The notes: generated by a model from the letters alone, not told the origin. A DNA stretch of 64,000 bases from Kiritimatiellia bacterium (GCA_028716365.1 JAQUPZ010000011.1:93065-157064); one strand, 5' to 3'; positions 52,201 to 60,215 are shown, numbered from the stretch's first letter. Numbers and translations: made by a program.

Positions 52201-53085
52201 TTGCAGGTCTCGGTTTCATCATTCGATACCCCCTTTCTCAATTGTCGTTTGTCGAGACGTGACCCCGAGCGACTTGCTTTATATGCTTTCGATGGAACAT
52301 GGAATGATGTCGAGAAAATGAAGCGACCAACGAACGTGGCAAAACTTAGAGATATTTATCAAGGACTAAAATGGTATGAAAAGGGCGTTGGTACTGACTG
52401 GTATACAATGCTTATCGGTGGAGTTACCGGTGCTGGTGGGAGGAATCGAATCAAGAACATGTACAAGAAACTTACGGAATACTATAATACACCCGATCCA
52501 AGAGGCGAGAATCAGCAGATCGATATCATTGGTTTCAGCCGGGGAGCGGCTGAAGCCCGCGCGTTTGTAAACTACATAAACAAGAAAGGTGGAGTGTCGC
52601 AGTTGGGGTCTGACGGAAAATCGACTGGTGTTGCCTGCCCTGTAAAAATTCGTTTTCTTGGCCTCTTTGACACAGTTGCGTCGTTTGGGTTGCCTGGAAA
52701 CAATGTTAATGTTGGGTATGACTTGTCCATCCCTGGTAATGTTGAAAATGTCCGTCATGCGGTTGCCCTCGACGAAAAGCGAGGAATGTTCCCGCTTTCA
52801 TCTGTCCTTTCCGGCCCGAACGATCCCAATGCCGATCCTCGCATTGTGGAGCAGGGTTTTCGAGGGGCACATTCAGATATTGGTGGGGGATATACGGACG
52901 GTGACCTTTCTAACTTTGCGTTGATGTGGATGCGTAATGAAGCTGTTGCGGCAAGTGTACCATTTGGCGAATTAAAGGTAGAGGATGTTGGTGTCCGTAA
53001 TCCCATTATCCATGACGAACGTGGTCCTCGGGCACGACGTTGGAATTGGCCACGGAAGATTTATTATCTTAATGAAGGAAAGTGA
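52201..53085 (+). CDS. Orphan DUF2235 (Tle1-like) phospholipase toxin tip
   Basis: The open frame contains a full DUF2235 alpha/beta-hydrolase: L-A-L-Y-A-F-D-G-T-W-N-D, I-I-G-F-S113-R-G-A-A-E-A-R-A-F (nucleophile elbow; residue counted from TTG 52201), L-G-L-F-D-T-V-A-S-F-G, and G-A-H-S-D-I-G-G-G-Y (catalytic Asp/His region). There is no ATG or ribosome-binding site before the domain; a TAG stands just upstream, so only TTG starts are available. It may therefore be a silent C-terminal cassette waiting for recombination into an rhs gene rather than an expressed gene. A cognate lipoprotein follows after 7 bp. Confidence 0.75.
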   Translation: MQVSVSSFDTPFLNCRLSRRDPERLALYAFDGTWNDVEKMKRPTNVAKLRDIYQGLKWYEKGVGTDWYTMLIGGVTGAGGRNRIKNMYKKLTEYYNTPDPRGENQQIDIIGFSRGAAEARAFVNYINKKGGVSQLGSDGKSTGVACPVKIRFLGLFDTVASFGLPGNNVNVGYDLSIPGNVENVRHAVALDEKRGMFPLSSVLSGPNDPNADPRIVEQGFRGAHSDIGGGYTDGDLSNFALMWMRNEAVAASVPFGELKVEDVGVRNPIIHDERGPRARRWNWPRKIYYLNEGK

Positions 53086-53786
53086 GGTTTCAATGAAAGT
53101 ATTACTAACAGCTGGTGTTTTGTTCGGCGTTCTTTTGATCGGAGGATGCAGAGTGGAAGACTACAACGTGGTAATCAAGAATGTGGGAAAAAGGACGATT
53201 AATGATGCGACAGTGATCTATGGTGAGTTTAGTTCTGGTGGTGGAATCATTATTTCAGGGAGTGAGGCAGGTTATGGCCATCCCGAATACCCGATTCCTG
53301 AAAAAGCGACAGTAGAATGGCGGACGGAAGACGGACAGATGCATCGTAAGGATGTGGAAGTGAAGAAACTGATACCAAAAGGATTCGGCGGTGATATCCA
53401 ATTTGAAATAGCGGATGACAATACTGTTACCGTTCGCGTTATTCCGCGTGAAGATCTCAAGTTATGACTTTTGAAACTTTGTTTTAATGATGATCAGGGC
53501 CATTGTTACCATTCTTAATTCATGGTGTTCCCGGCCGATAAATGGGTGAAGACAGTCATCCGGTTCTACAAGTAATATCGTTGATGACCGGATACGAAGT
53601 TTTGTATTCTCTCTTTGACATTTTCAATGGATCGGCATATGTTCTGATCAAGGTCGTAACTTCGATTGATCAACTGGGAAGTTTGATGAATAGAAGCCGG
53701 TTCAATCCAGTACTTTCTTGCAGGTTTCTGTTTCATCATTCGATACCCCTTTTCTCAATTGTCGTTTGTCGAGACGTGACCCCGAG
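53017..53786 (+). repeat. Toxin-module direct repeat, copy 2
   Basis: Second copy of the module described at 51497-52269. It begins within the intact toxin tip and ends at CCCGAG (53786), where the next toxin frame would be expected. Instead AGAGCAAAACCTGG... follows, so a third toxin tip has been lost or replaced. Confidence 0.85.
53093..53467 (+). CDS. Lipoprotein, candidate immunity protein for the DUF2235 toxin, copy 2
   Basis: A 124-residue lipoprotein (lipobox L-I-G-G-C19) beginning 7 bp after the toxin stop, with GTGAGG as ribosome-binding site. It differs from the first copy mainly in residues 38-62 (A-T-V-I-Y-G-E-F-S-S-G-G-G-I-I-I-S-G-S-E-A) and keeps H-P-E-Y-P-I-P-E-K-A-T-V-E-W. 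The variable segment may be the part that contacts the toxin. The immunity role is inferred from position and lipidation. Confidence 0.75.
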   Translation: MKVLLTAGVLFGVLLIGGCRVEDYNVVIKNVGKRTINDATVIYGEFSSGGGIIISGSEAGYGHPEYPIPEKATVEWRTEDGQMHRKDVEVKKLIPKGFGGDIQFEIADDNTVTVRVIPREDLKL

Positions 53787-53862
53787 AGAGCAAAACCTGG
53801 TCGCGGAGTAATTCTTTCAAAGAATATTACGTAAAGAATGTGAAAAGTGACACCCTGAATGT
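53468..53862. other. 395-bp non-coding linker after the toxin modules
   Basis: 53468-53786 is linker copy 2. It includes about 42 bp (53535-53576) almost identical to the 3' end of the SGNH gene at 38125-38167. The remainder to 53862 has an AT-rich stretch with no gene recognised and leads into the attC-like site. Confidence 0.55.
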
Positions 53863-53919
53863 CACTAACGAAATCATTGAGGCGCGCTCTTAGGCGTCGC
53901 CTCCGATGACTTGTTCGGG
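53863..53919 (-). other. attC-like recombination site b
   Basis: On the minus strand it reads CCCGAAC, AAGTCATCGGAGGCG, spacer, GCGCCTCAATGATTTCGTT, AGTG. Arms AACGAAATCATTGAGGCG (53867-53884) and CGCCTCCGATGACTTGTT (53898-53915) pair with single-base bulges, as integron attC sites do. It overlaps the end of the gene at 53874, whose C-terminal tail (K-S-S-E-A-T-P-K-S-A-P-Q) it encodes. Confidence 0.55.
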
Positions 53920-54278
53920 TTTTCTTTTTGTTTAAAATGTACTTCCTTGAAAATTGTGAGTGTTTCACCAGATAGTACGAATTCTGCAATGTTTGTATTG
54001 TTTAATTTATTAACAAAAATAAGTTTTCCTTCGGCAATTGAATAGGTGCCAGTAAATTGCGTAGGCTGGCGATCCATTGATGTGTTTCCGTGTGCAGGAA
54101 TAAACCAACAACTATTATATGTACCATTTGTGTTGAATACATATTGATGTGCTTGAGAGAAGGGGGCAAGTGGAGTGCGTTTCGGTTGTGTTGTCCAAAC
54201 ACCGATCAGAGCGTTGGTCTCGGATCGTACATTTGTGACAAGTGCTGCCACCAATAAAATTAGAAATAATTTCTTCAT
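53874..54278 (-). CDS. Small secreted lipocalin-like protein in a cassette-like unit
   Basis: A 134-residue protein with a Sec signal (1-19). The mature part opens with A-L-I-G-V-W-T-T-Q-P and has F-T-G-T-Y-S-I-A-E-G-K-L-I-F and F-V-L-S-G-E-T-L-T-I-F, typical of small calycin/lipocalin-like beta-barrels. Its C-terminal tail is encoded by the attC-like site at 53863-53919. A second attC-like site lies just upstream (54287-54345), so the gene occupies one whole cassette with little non-coding DNA. Function unknown. Confidence 0.65.
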   Translation of the reverse strand: MKKLFLILLVAALVTNVRSETNALIGVWTTQPKRTPLAPFSQAHQYVFNTNGTYNSCWFIPAHGNTSMDRQPTQFTGTYSIAEGKLIFVNKLNNTNIAEFVLSGETLTIFKEVHFKQKENPNKSSEATPKSAPQ

Positions 54279-54286
54279 TCTTTATG

Positions 54287-54345
54287 ACCCAAAACCGCTA
54301 ATCAGCCGCGCGGCTTTTGTGTCGGCTGAATTAGCCTTGTTATGC
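54287..54345 (-). other. attC-like recombination site a
   Basis: Minus strand: GCATAAC, AAGGCTAATTCAGCCG, spacer, CGGCTGATTAGCGG, TTTTGGG. Arms CGCTAATCAGCCG (54296-54308) and CGGCTGAATTAGC (54323-54335) pair with one extrahelical base. It includes the stop codon of the TIR gene. The terminal GCATAAC is exactly complementary to GTTATGC at the other end of the TIR cassette (55116-55122 on the plus strand). Confidence 0.6.
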
Positions 54346-55080
54346 ATTTACAAGCTTTTGCTCAATTGCGTAGAACTTACCTTTCTTCGCTAAACGTAGA
54401 TCTCCGACACTGTCTTGGGTAATTAAGCCTTTCTCCTTAGCCTCATCGATAAGCATGTCCAGCATTACTCGAGATATATTGATCCTTTGTAATACAGATT
54501 TGTAGTCGGAATAATTTTCCCCGCTCTCGAAATCGTCGACAACGATGATCATTAGTTCCCGAAAGGCATCTCCCGTTTTCTCTAAGGGTACATTTTCAAC
54601 AGATTCGAAGGGATTATTACCGACTTCAGGCTTCTTATATAGAGGAGCATTGTGCAGCGTCCTAATTAGCTCATCAAAGCTAAACTCAAAATCATCTGAC
54701 TTTGAAAAATCAATAAAGAGCTTTGTTTTGAGGAAGGTTGGAACTACGCGAGTCCCTTCTTGCCTGATAAGTGGAATCACTTTATTAGTGTCAATGCGCT
54801 TTATCAAATCCGAGGTGATTATCATTTTTTCGTAACCGACACCCCCTAAGCCTGCATTTGCTTTTTCAACATACTTGGCAGTGCACACCATCAGTACGAA
54901 ATCGCACGTAGCCAGATTCTGTTCCATGAAGTTAGGGAGATCATCACCTGGCTTTAGTTCCCATTGATCAATTACGGCATCGACGCCCGTGTTTCTTAGC
55001 CGCGTCGCCAAGTCCAGAACCCATTTTTTGTGGCTTTGTGAATCATGCGAGTAAGAGACAAATACTTTCGGAATCATCAT
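54340..55080 (-). CDS. TIR/SEFIR-domain protein
   Basis: About 246 residues from the ATG at 55080, just after GGGAGGAG; a distal ATG at 55119 is less likely. Residues 3-150 form a TIR/SEFIR-type domain: P-K-V-F-V-S-Y-S-H-D-S, D-A-V-I-D-Q-W-E-L-K-P-G-D-D-L-P-N-F-M-E and D-F-V-L-M-V-C-T. The C-terminal about 60 residues look like a winged helix (V-M-L-D-M-L-I-D-E-A-K-E-K-G-L-I). Bacterial TIR proteins often degrade NAD+ in antiviral defence; the E in the loop after strand D could be catalytic, but this is not certain. It lies in a cassette with an attC-like end, a common carrier of defence genes. Confidence 0.8.
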   Translation of the reverse strand: MMIPKVFVSYSHDSQSHKKWVLDLATRLRNTGVDAVIDQWELKPGDDLPNFMEQNLATCDFVLMVCTAKYVEKANAGLGGVGYEKMIITSDLIKRIDTNKVIPLIRQEGTRVVPTFLKTKLFIDFSKSDDFEFSFDELIRTLHNAPLYKKPEVGNNPFESVENVPLEKTGDAFRELMIIVVDDFESGENYSDYKSVLQRINISRVMLDMLIDEAKEKGLITQDSVGDLRLAKKGKFYAIEQKLVNA

Positions 55081-55125
55081 GCTCCTCCCTTTGGGAATCC
55101 TATCATTAGTGAAATGCATAACATG

Positions 55126-55149
55126 GTTTAGGGGACTAATTCCCTAAAC
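55126..55149. repeat. Hairpin next to the TIR cassette boundary
   Basis: GTTTAGGG (55126-55133) and CCCTAAAC (55142-55149) are perfect 8-bp arms with an 8-nt loop. They abut the predicted cassette start at 55121/55122. It may be part of the recombination target or a terminator for the gene upstream on the plus strand. Confidence 0.4.
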
Positions 55150-55286
55150 TACTGTATATTACACAATATTTCTTAATATCTGTACAAAAACATGCTCAAA
55201 TTTACTTTCTCGATTGACAGCCCCTTTAATGAGCGTCCCAAAAAACTTCTCCTACACGACCTGTAAGGTTTTCCCTGATATGGTTG

Positions 55287-57587
55287 TCAGGGTTTAGCGC
55301 CCGTTACTGCCGATAGAAAGCGGTCGAGCCAGGCGATTTTTTCACGCAGCATCTCCGCGGCTGGACGATAACCGCCATCGAGACGTAGCGCGGGATCGAG
55401 CCAGCGCGAACGGGCGAAAATTGGCAACGCCGCCACGGCGTTCTCGCGCTCCTGACGCGCCAACGCCTGCATGCGGCTGAGGCCAATAGGATTCTTGTCC
55501 TTTTCCCAGTCATGCCTTGCCCGGAGGAACTCCACGGTATTGGCGCAGGTCAACCATGTACGATAAAGTAGTTCGGTTAGATCGGTCTCCTCCTGAAATT
55601 GCCGGTGATCGGCTTCCGTACGGGCATGCTTTGCGGCGGCCTGCATGCGGTGCAACGCTTCTTCGGCTTCTTTGGCGGCCACAGTGAACTCCCGGGTCAC
55701 CAAGTCCCAGGCATTTGACCGCGGATCGTCCGGCACGACAGTGGTGCGTGGTAGGTCACGCATCACAAGGCAGGTACGGGCATCCTGGATCTGCTTGACC
55801 GAAAATGTCTCCTCGTTCTCCTGCAAATAGTGAAGGTATGCGTAAAAGACCTCGGGCACTTTGTCCTGAGAGGAAGGAACCATTGGATAGCAGGGCCCAA
55901 GAAACATCGGCCCTATATAATAGCCCCCCATTTGGATTTCCGGAAGATGGGTCACGGCGCGGCTCATTGCGGCCCAGGACTGTAAAACCTGATCCGCCGC
56001 TTCCGGGCCGAAGTCGCGCACTGCCATTTCATGCAGGAACTGTTCAGCCGATTTCTCAGGCTCATATGTGGCCCAGAAACCTAACTCCTCGGCACGCGTA
56101 CCAGCCATGCCGAAAAAGAGCCAGCTCTGGTGAACACCAACCGGCCGTAGCGAACGAACGCCCTCCCACTTATGCGCCAGGTGCTGCATGGCCGGCACGT
56201 AGGGGAACTGAAAGACTTCCAGGCCGCTGCCGGTCTCGGTCTTCACCCAGAACGGCCGCCCGGTCTCGTGGGAGAAAGCAGCAAGTTTCTTGATCTCCGG
56301 GGTCGGCTCCGCGCAGTCGATGCTGTAGTCCCACATGTTCTTGGTATAGCCCTCCTTGTGACAACGGTAGTCCTTGTCCACGGCATGAAACACGCCGATC
56401 TGCCTGGCCGCGGCTTTGAAACGCTCGACACGATTCGTGTACCCGGTGTTGTTGTAAATCCATTGCGCGGTGAACGCCTCCGGATTGTCGCGTTTCAGGC
56501 CCCGATCGACCATCTCGACCCAACTGGCCGTCACTTCCGGAACCGGAATCTTTGAACACTGCGGACAAGGCGTCTTAATGTTCCAGTCCCACATCCGACA
56601 GTGATACCACGACTCACCGCCTGTGATTAGGATCACACCGGCCAGGTTCTCAGAAAGTCTGCTGAACATCTCCTCGTAGTATTTATGTACTGTCTTGCTG
56701 CAGGAACAGAGGAATTGGAGACCGCCGCCGTGTTTGACAATCACACCGCCAACTTCAGGGTGGTTGCGAAATACCTGGTGTTCGGGCCGCAACTTCGCGC
56801 CTACGGGCACGTAGGTGAAACGAACTCCATAGCGGGCCGCCCGCTGAGCGGCGTCCTTGAGCATCGCAAGGTTCTTGTCAGCGTCGGGGCAGTTGAGCTC
56901 GGGCAGAATATTGCTCTTGGCATAACACAGCACGTCGCCATAGATCATCATGCTGTTGACGCCGTAATGAGCGTACAGTCGAAAGGCATCGTCGCTCAGG
57001 TACTCCGGAGAGAAGTCCGGAACCGAGTAGTTACCGCCCCAAGGCCCTTGGCTGACTTGCGTGCGCCATGCCGCTTGTCTCTCGACCTTGCCTTGCGGCA
57101 GAAACGGTCCGCGGCGGACGCCCATTTCGCGTTCGCACCACGCTACACCGGCCCAAAGTCCCGCCGCATCGCCACCCTGGATCTCGACATGGTTCGGATC
57201 GGCATCAACGTGAAATGCGCGCGGCGCGAGGTCCTTGTTCAGCCGCAACCGGATCGGCCGACCTGTGGATTGCGAAACCTTGACGTTCATGCGGCGCAGG
57301 AAATCACTAACGTCCTCCCGTAGTGGACCGGCAAGGTCCGGCGGTACGTTTGCTTCTATGCGCCAGTGGTCCTTGAGTTCAAGATCGTTCGGCCTGAGCA
57401 TTGCCTTGGGGTCGCGCTGTACACCGCGGTGCGGATCGCGCCGTTCGAGGTAGAACGGGTCGCTATTGGCCGCGCGCAGGCGTTCGCGAATAAAAAGCGA
57501 GTTGTGGATGCCAAAGGCGTCTCCGGTAAAAAACAACCACATGAACATCCAACCAGCGAAACAATACCGTGCACCTGGTTTTCTCAT
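55287..57587 (-). CDS. Secreted GH20-like/hexosaminidase-fold glycoside hydrolase
   Basis: About 766 residues. The start is set at the ATG at 57587 (M-R-K-P-G-A-R), with AAGGGAGA before it; the frame continues upstream through the conserved leader to 57641. A signal peptide ends near G-D-A-F-G. Residues about 80-165 resemble the GH20 N-terminal zincin-like domain (P-I-R-L-R-L-N-K-D-L, G-L-W-A-G-V-A-W-C-E-R-E-M-G). The barrel follows, with G-V-N-S-M-M-I-Y-G, a putative catalytic stretch I-L-I-T-G-G-E-S-W-Y and a C-P-Q-C pair. The C-terminal 200 residues are helical. It likely acts on hexosaminides; GH20 proper is not certain. Confidence 0.68.
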   Translation of the reverse strand: MRKPGARYCFAGWMFMWLFFTGDAFGIHNSLFIRERLRAANSDPFYLERRDPHRGVQRDPKAMLRPNDLELKDHWRIEANVPPDLAGPLREDVSDFLRRMNVKVSQSTGRPIRLRLNKDLAPRAFHVDADPNHVEIQGGDAAGLWAGVAWCEREMGVRRGPFLPQGKVERQAAWRTQVSQGPWGGNYSVPDFSPEYLSDDAFRLYAHYGVNSMMIYGDVLCYAKSNILPELNCPDADKNLAMLKDAAQRAARYGVRFTYVPVGAKLRPEHQVFRNHPEVGGVIVKHGGGLQFLCSCSKTVHKYYEEMFSRLSENLAGVILITGGESWYHCRMWDWNIKTPCPQCSKIPVPEVTASWVEMVDRGLKRDNPEAFTAQWIYNNTGYTNRVERFKAAARQIGVFHAVDKDYRCHKEGYTKNMWDYSIDCAEPTPEIKKLAAFSHETGRPFWVKTETGSGLEVFQFPYVPAMQHLAHKWEGVRSLRPVGVHQSWLFFGMAGTRAEELGFWATYEPEKSAEQFLHEMAVRDFGPEAADQVLQSWAAMSRAVTHLPEIQMGGYYIGPMFLGPCYPMVPSSQDKVPEVFYAYLHYLQENEETFSVKQIQDARTCLVMRDLPRTTVVPDDPRSNAWDLVTREFTVAAKEAEEALHRMQAAAKHARTEADHRQFQEETDLTELLYRTWLTCANTVEFLRARHDWEKDKNPIGLSRMQALARQERENAVAALPIFARSRWLDPALRLDGGYRPAAEMLREKIAWLDRFLSAVTGAKP

Positions 57588-57703
57588 CAAACATTCTCCC
57601 TTACCAGAGGTTATAAGAAGTTGCTTTTTGGGACGGTTCATGAGTTGACCTCATATTATTACCTTACTGGAGAATTCTGCATCAGAAACTCAGCAAGTGT
57701 CAA
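57588..57703 (-). promoter_or_regulatory. Conserved promoter-leader block D
   Basis: Read on the minus strand: TTGACA (57703-57698), 18 nt, CAGAAT (57679-57674), 32 nt, ATG at 57641 of the leader M-N-R-P-K-K-Q-L-L-I-T-S-G. TGAGG is the leader ribosome-binding site. The leader frame has no stop and runs into the gene start at 57587. Sequence from GTTAGCCGTTGACA to GCAGAATTCTCC is nearly the same as block B at 30.2 kb. Confidence 0.7.
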
Positions 57704-57953
57704 CGGCTAACCGGCTAACATAAATTGATAATATCTTGGTGTAATGTTAAAATACGCCCCAATAATCGTTTCCGTGGATAAGCCGCAAAAATGAAGGTTT
57801 GGCAGGAATGGATTTAATCGTACAAGTCCGGAAATATCAGCAAATTCTCTCGTAAAAATAGGTATTCTGACCTAGTCTGAAGTGTTTCAATAATTATTGC
57901 CAAGCCGCAAAGCCGTACGGTTTAGTCATTGTTGGCGTCTTGAGAAAACATAA
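57704..57953. other. Gap between divergent genes with a possible cassette boundary
   Basis: AT-rich sequence with no gene. At 57931 the motif GTTGGCG is complementary, with one wobble, to CGCTAAC at 58440-58446 downstream, as expected for the two ends of an integron cassette. Confidence 0.35.
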
Positions 57954-58445
57954 ATGAAGAAAATTATAACCATAATTGCGATAACACTTGGCGCAGTAAT
58001 CATGTTTACTTGCGGTCGGTTTTCTGGAGCAAACAAAGTTTATTCCTTTACGGATATTCGCCACCTTATGAAGAACGACAAAGCTCAAACCTGGGAACAG
58101 TATGCTCCCTTACTTTTAGGTTCTAACTTCGCCGACACAATGAAGTTTACGGCCGTTGGACCGTACATGATCGGTTTTTATGAGCAAAGCTTTTCAAACA
58201 AGAGCCTCGTGCTCGCATCCACGACAACAAACCGATTCATTATTCTGGCAACAGACAGAAACCATAATGTGCAGAACGGTCTATATCTTTTCGAGTTAAA
58301 GACAGGCAGAATTGTTTCGATCACAGATCCAAAGAATCGCGGAGAATGGGAATGGCTTAGCCTTGGTAATCGTACCGATATGCTTGTTGATACGAATCTC
58401 GACGGAACATGGGACTTGAAAAAAGACAGGAAAGATAGACGCTAA
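57954..58445 (+). CDS. Small exported protein of unknown function in a cassette-like unit
   Basis: A 163-residue protein with an N-terminal hydrophobic segment (4-20) that is a signal peptide or anchor; C20 in M-F-T-C-G is a weak lipobox. The mature part has no recognised domain; it ends with D-T-N-L-D-G-T-W-D-L, a pattern seen in small beta-rich exported proteins. Its TAA lies within the attC-like site 58440-58498. It is in the opposite direction to the other cassette genes. Function unknown. Confidence 0.6.
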   Translation: MKKIITIIAITLGAVIMFTCGRFSGANKVYSFTDIRHLMKNDKAQTWEQYAPLLLGSNFADTMKFTAVGPYMIGFYEQSFSNKSLVLASTTTNRFIILATDRNHNVQNGLYLFELKTGRIVSITDPKNRGEWEWLSLGNRTDMLVDTNLDGTWDLKKDRKDRR

Positions 58446-58498
58446 CAAAGCATTAGGCGATGCTGAAACAGTACCGCCTTAACACTGACGTTAAAAAC
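58440..58498 (+). other. attC-like recombination site c (weaker)
   Basis: CGCTAAC, AAAGCATTAGGCG, spacer, CGCCTTAACACTGACGTT, AAAAAC. Arms AACAAAGCATTAGGCG (58444-58459) and CGCCTTAACACTGACGTT (58475-58492) pair at both ends with mismatches between. It starts at the stop codon of the preceding gene, as cassette sites do. Confidence 0.4.
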
Positions 58499-58526
58499 TA
58501 TTAATAGGTGTTCAAAAGGATTGTAT

Positions 58527-59681
58527 ATGTTAAAAACAAGCGTCCGCCTCGAAACATTTACCGAATCTGTTATACGATCAATGACGCGGCTGGCAAACAA
58601 ATATCAGGCTATTAATTTGTCACAGGGATTCCCGGATTTTGACCCTCCGGAAATTCTTTTAAAATCACTGGCGCGCGTTGCAAAAGATGGTCCCCATCAG
58701 TATGCAGTTACCTGGGGTGCGGCAAACTTCAGGGCAGCACTTGCAAAGAAACAGTCAAAATTCATGGGAATTGAGCTGAATCCGGATGAAAATATTGTAG
58801 TAACCTGTGGCAGTACGGAAGCCATGATGGCTGCAATGATGACCGTGTGCGATCCGGGTGATAAGGTAGCCGTTTTTTCACCTTTTTATGAAAACTATGC
58901 TGCTGATGCTATTCTTACCGGGGCAGAGCCGATTTACGTTCCTCTTTCTCCGCCTGACTTTACGTTTAAGAAGGAAGAGTTAAGAAATGCGTTCAAAAAC
59001 GGTGCAAAGGCGCTGGTGCTCTGCAATCCTTCAAACCCTTCAGGGAAAGTCTTTACGAAAAAAGAGCTTGAAGATATTGCCGTGCTTGTAAAGGAGTTCG
59101 ACGCGTATGTGATAACCGATGAGGTGTATGAACACATCGTTTATGCTCCACATACACATCAATATATCGCGGCGCTGCCGGGGATGTTTGAACGGACGAT
59201 ATCCTGCGGGTCGTTATCAAAAACCTATGCTATTACAGGCTGGCGCCTGGGGTATATAATAGCGCCGCTTGCGATCATTAACGAAGCGCGCAAAGTTCAT
59301 GATTTTCTTACTGTCGGAGCTGCAGCCCCTTTACAGGAAGCGGCAGTTACGGCGCTTGAGTTTCCGGATAGTTATTATGAGGAACTTCAGCATAAATACA
59401 CGGGACTGAAAAATACGTTTTTAAGCTATCTTGATGCGGCAGGGCTGCAATACACAAAACCTCAGGGTGCATATTATGTTCTTGTTGATATACGCCATTT
59501 AGGCTGGAATGATGACGTGAAGTTTGCTGAATGGCTGACAAAAGAAATTGGCGTCGCTGGCGTTCCAGGCTCAAGTTTTTTTCGCGAACCTGTACATCAT
59601 TTGATACGATTTCATTTTGCCAAGAAGCCAGCAACGCTTGATGCTGCGGGTGAAAGACTCATGAAGCTCGAGAAAGGATAA
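58527..59681 (+). CDS. Class I/II PLP-dependent aminotransferase
   Basis: A 384-residue cytosolic fold-type I aminotransferase starting at ATG 58527, 7 nt after AAGGA. Markers are N-L-S-Q-G-F-P-D-F, Y-A-V-T-W-G-A-A-N-F-R, N-P-S-N-P-S-G-K-V, the PLP-contacting D-E-V-Y-E-H and the Schiff-base lysine in S-L-S-K232-T-Y-A-I-T-G-W-R-L-G-Y. This is the pattern of the methionine/kynurenine-type subgroup. It is a housekeeping-type gene, AT-richer than the glycan genes and probably unrelated to them. Confidence 0.9.
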   Translation: MLKTSVRLETFTESVIRSMTRLANKYQAINLSQGFPDFDPPEILLKSLARVAKDGPHQYAVTWGAANFRAALAKKQSKFMGIELNPDENIVVTCGSTEAMMAAMMTVCDPGDKVAVFSPFYENYAADAILTGAEPIYVPLSPPDFTFKKEELRNAFKNGAKALVLCNPSNPSGKVFTKKELEDIAVLVKEFDAYVITDEVYEHIVYAPHTHQYIAALPGMFERTISCGSLSKTYAITGWRLGYIIAPLAIINEARKVHDFLTVGAAAPLQEAAVTALEFPDSYYEELQHKYTGLKNTFLSYLDAAGLQYTKPQGAYYVLVDIRHLGWNDDVKFAEWLTKEIGVAGVPGSSFFREPVHHLIRFHFAKKPATLDAAGERLMKLEKG

Positions 59682-59769
59682 AAGGGCTTCTTTAGTCCGA
59701 AGAATTTTCCTGTATTGATCGAATCGACCCCCGGGAACTGGTACTTGCCGGCTGAATACGATAATCAAA

Positions 59770-59961
59770 TTATTTGCAACGATTGGCTTCAAGAAACTTG
59801 CCGATAGAATTCCGGCCTTCCTGGCTGTCCGTTAACGTGCTATATCCTTTTGCGCGTAGATCGGCAAGCAGGGCAAGCCACTCATTGTGGTTCCAGCCTT
59901 TACGCCCCTTCAGCCATGCCTTAAGTTCTTTGGCCGGTAATTTTGGTTTTGCGGTTTTCAT
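59770..59961 (-). CDS. Small conserved protein, unknown function
   Basis: A 63-residue soluble, basic protein (K-G-R-K-G-W-N-H-N-E-W-L-A-L-L-A-D-L-R, then T-D-S-Q-E-G-R-N-S-I-G). AAAGGAGATAT precedes the ATG at 59961. Similar short proteins with the W-N-H-x-E-W-L-x-L-L-x-D-L motif occur in various bacteria, so I treat it as real. No function is known to me. It is cotranscribed with the small membrane protein gene behind it only if read-through occurs (53-bp gap). Confidence 0.7.
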   Translation of the reverse strand: MKTAKPKLPAKELKAWLKGRKGWNHNEWLALLADLRAKGYSTLTDSQEGRNSIGKFLEANRCK

Positions 59962-60014
59962 ATATCTCCTTTGTGATGTAATATTTTAAGCCGACTGATA
60001 TGTTTAGCCAGGAA

Positions 60015-60215
60015 TTACGGCTGTTTCTTGCCATACGCATCAACTAACATCGCCAGCAAAAGGAGCGTATTGCCTCCTAACAGTGCCGAGCTCGCGGCCA
60101 TACCGTATTTCACCAGATAGCCAAATACGGTTGGTTCATAAACGAACCTGCCGACAATCGCGTAGACTATCAGCAGAATACCAGCCGCTGCCAAACCCTG
60201 GGATATTCTCCTCAT
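60015..60215 (-). CDS. Small two-helix membrane protein
   Basis: A 66-residue protein with hydrophobic segments at about 7-24 and 38-58 and a short charged C-terminus (Y-G-K-K-Q-P). AAAGGAG precedes the ATG. It resembles small proteins of two transmembrane helices found beside PVC genes of unknown role, and in layout the protein at 15574. No function can be assigned. Confidence 0.6.
   Translation of the reverse strand: MRRISQGLAAAGILLIVYAIVGRFVYEPTVFGYLVKYGMAASSALLGGNTLLLLAMLVDAYGKKQP

Larger units (their letters stand above)
51497..52269 (+). repeat. Toxin-module direct repeat, copy 1
   Basis: About 773 bp comprising the toxin 3' end, the lipoprotein gene and a roughly 320-bp linker, repeated at 53017-53786 with the same order and only scattered changes. 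After the shared GACCCCGAG end, the copies diverge: toxin frame here, unrelated sequence in copy 2. This is a tandem duplication by recombination. Confidence 0.85.

Noticed and set aside
56685..57323. 212-residue plus-strand open frame opposite the GH20-like gene
   Set aside because: A GC-driven shadow frame with no domain; the minus-strand gene has a signal peptide and family features.
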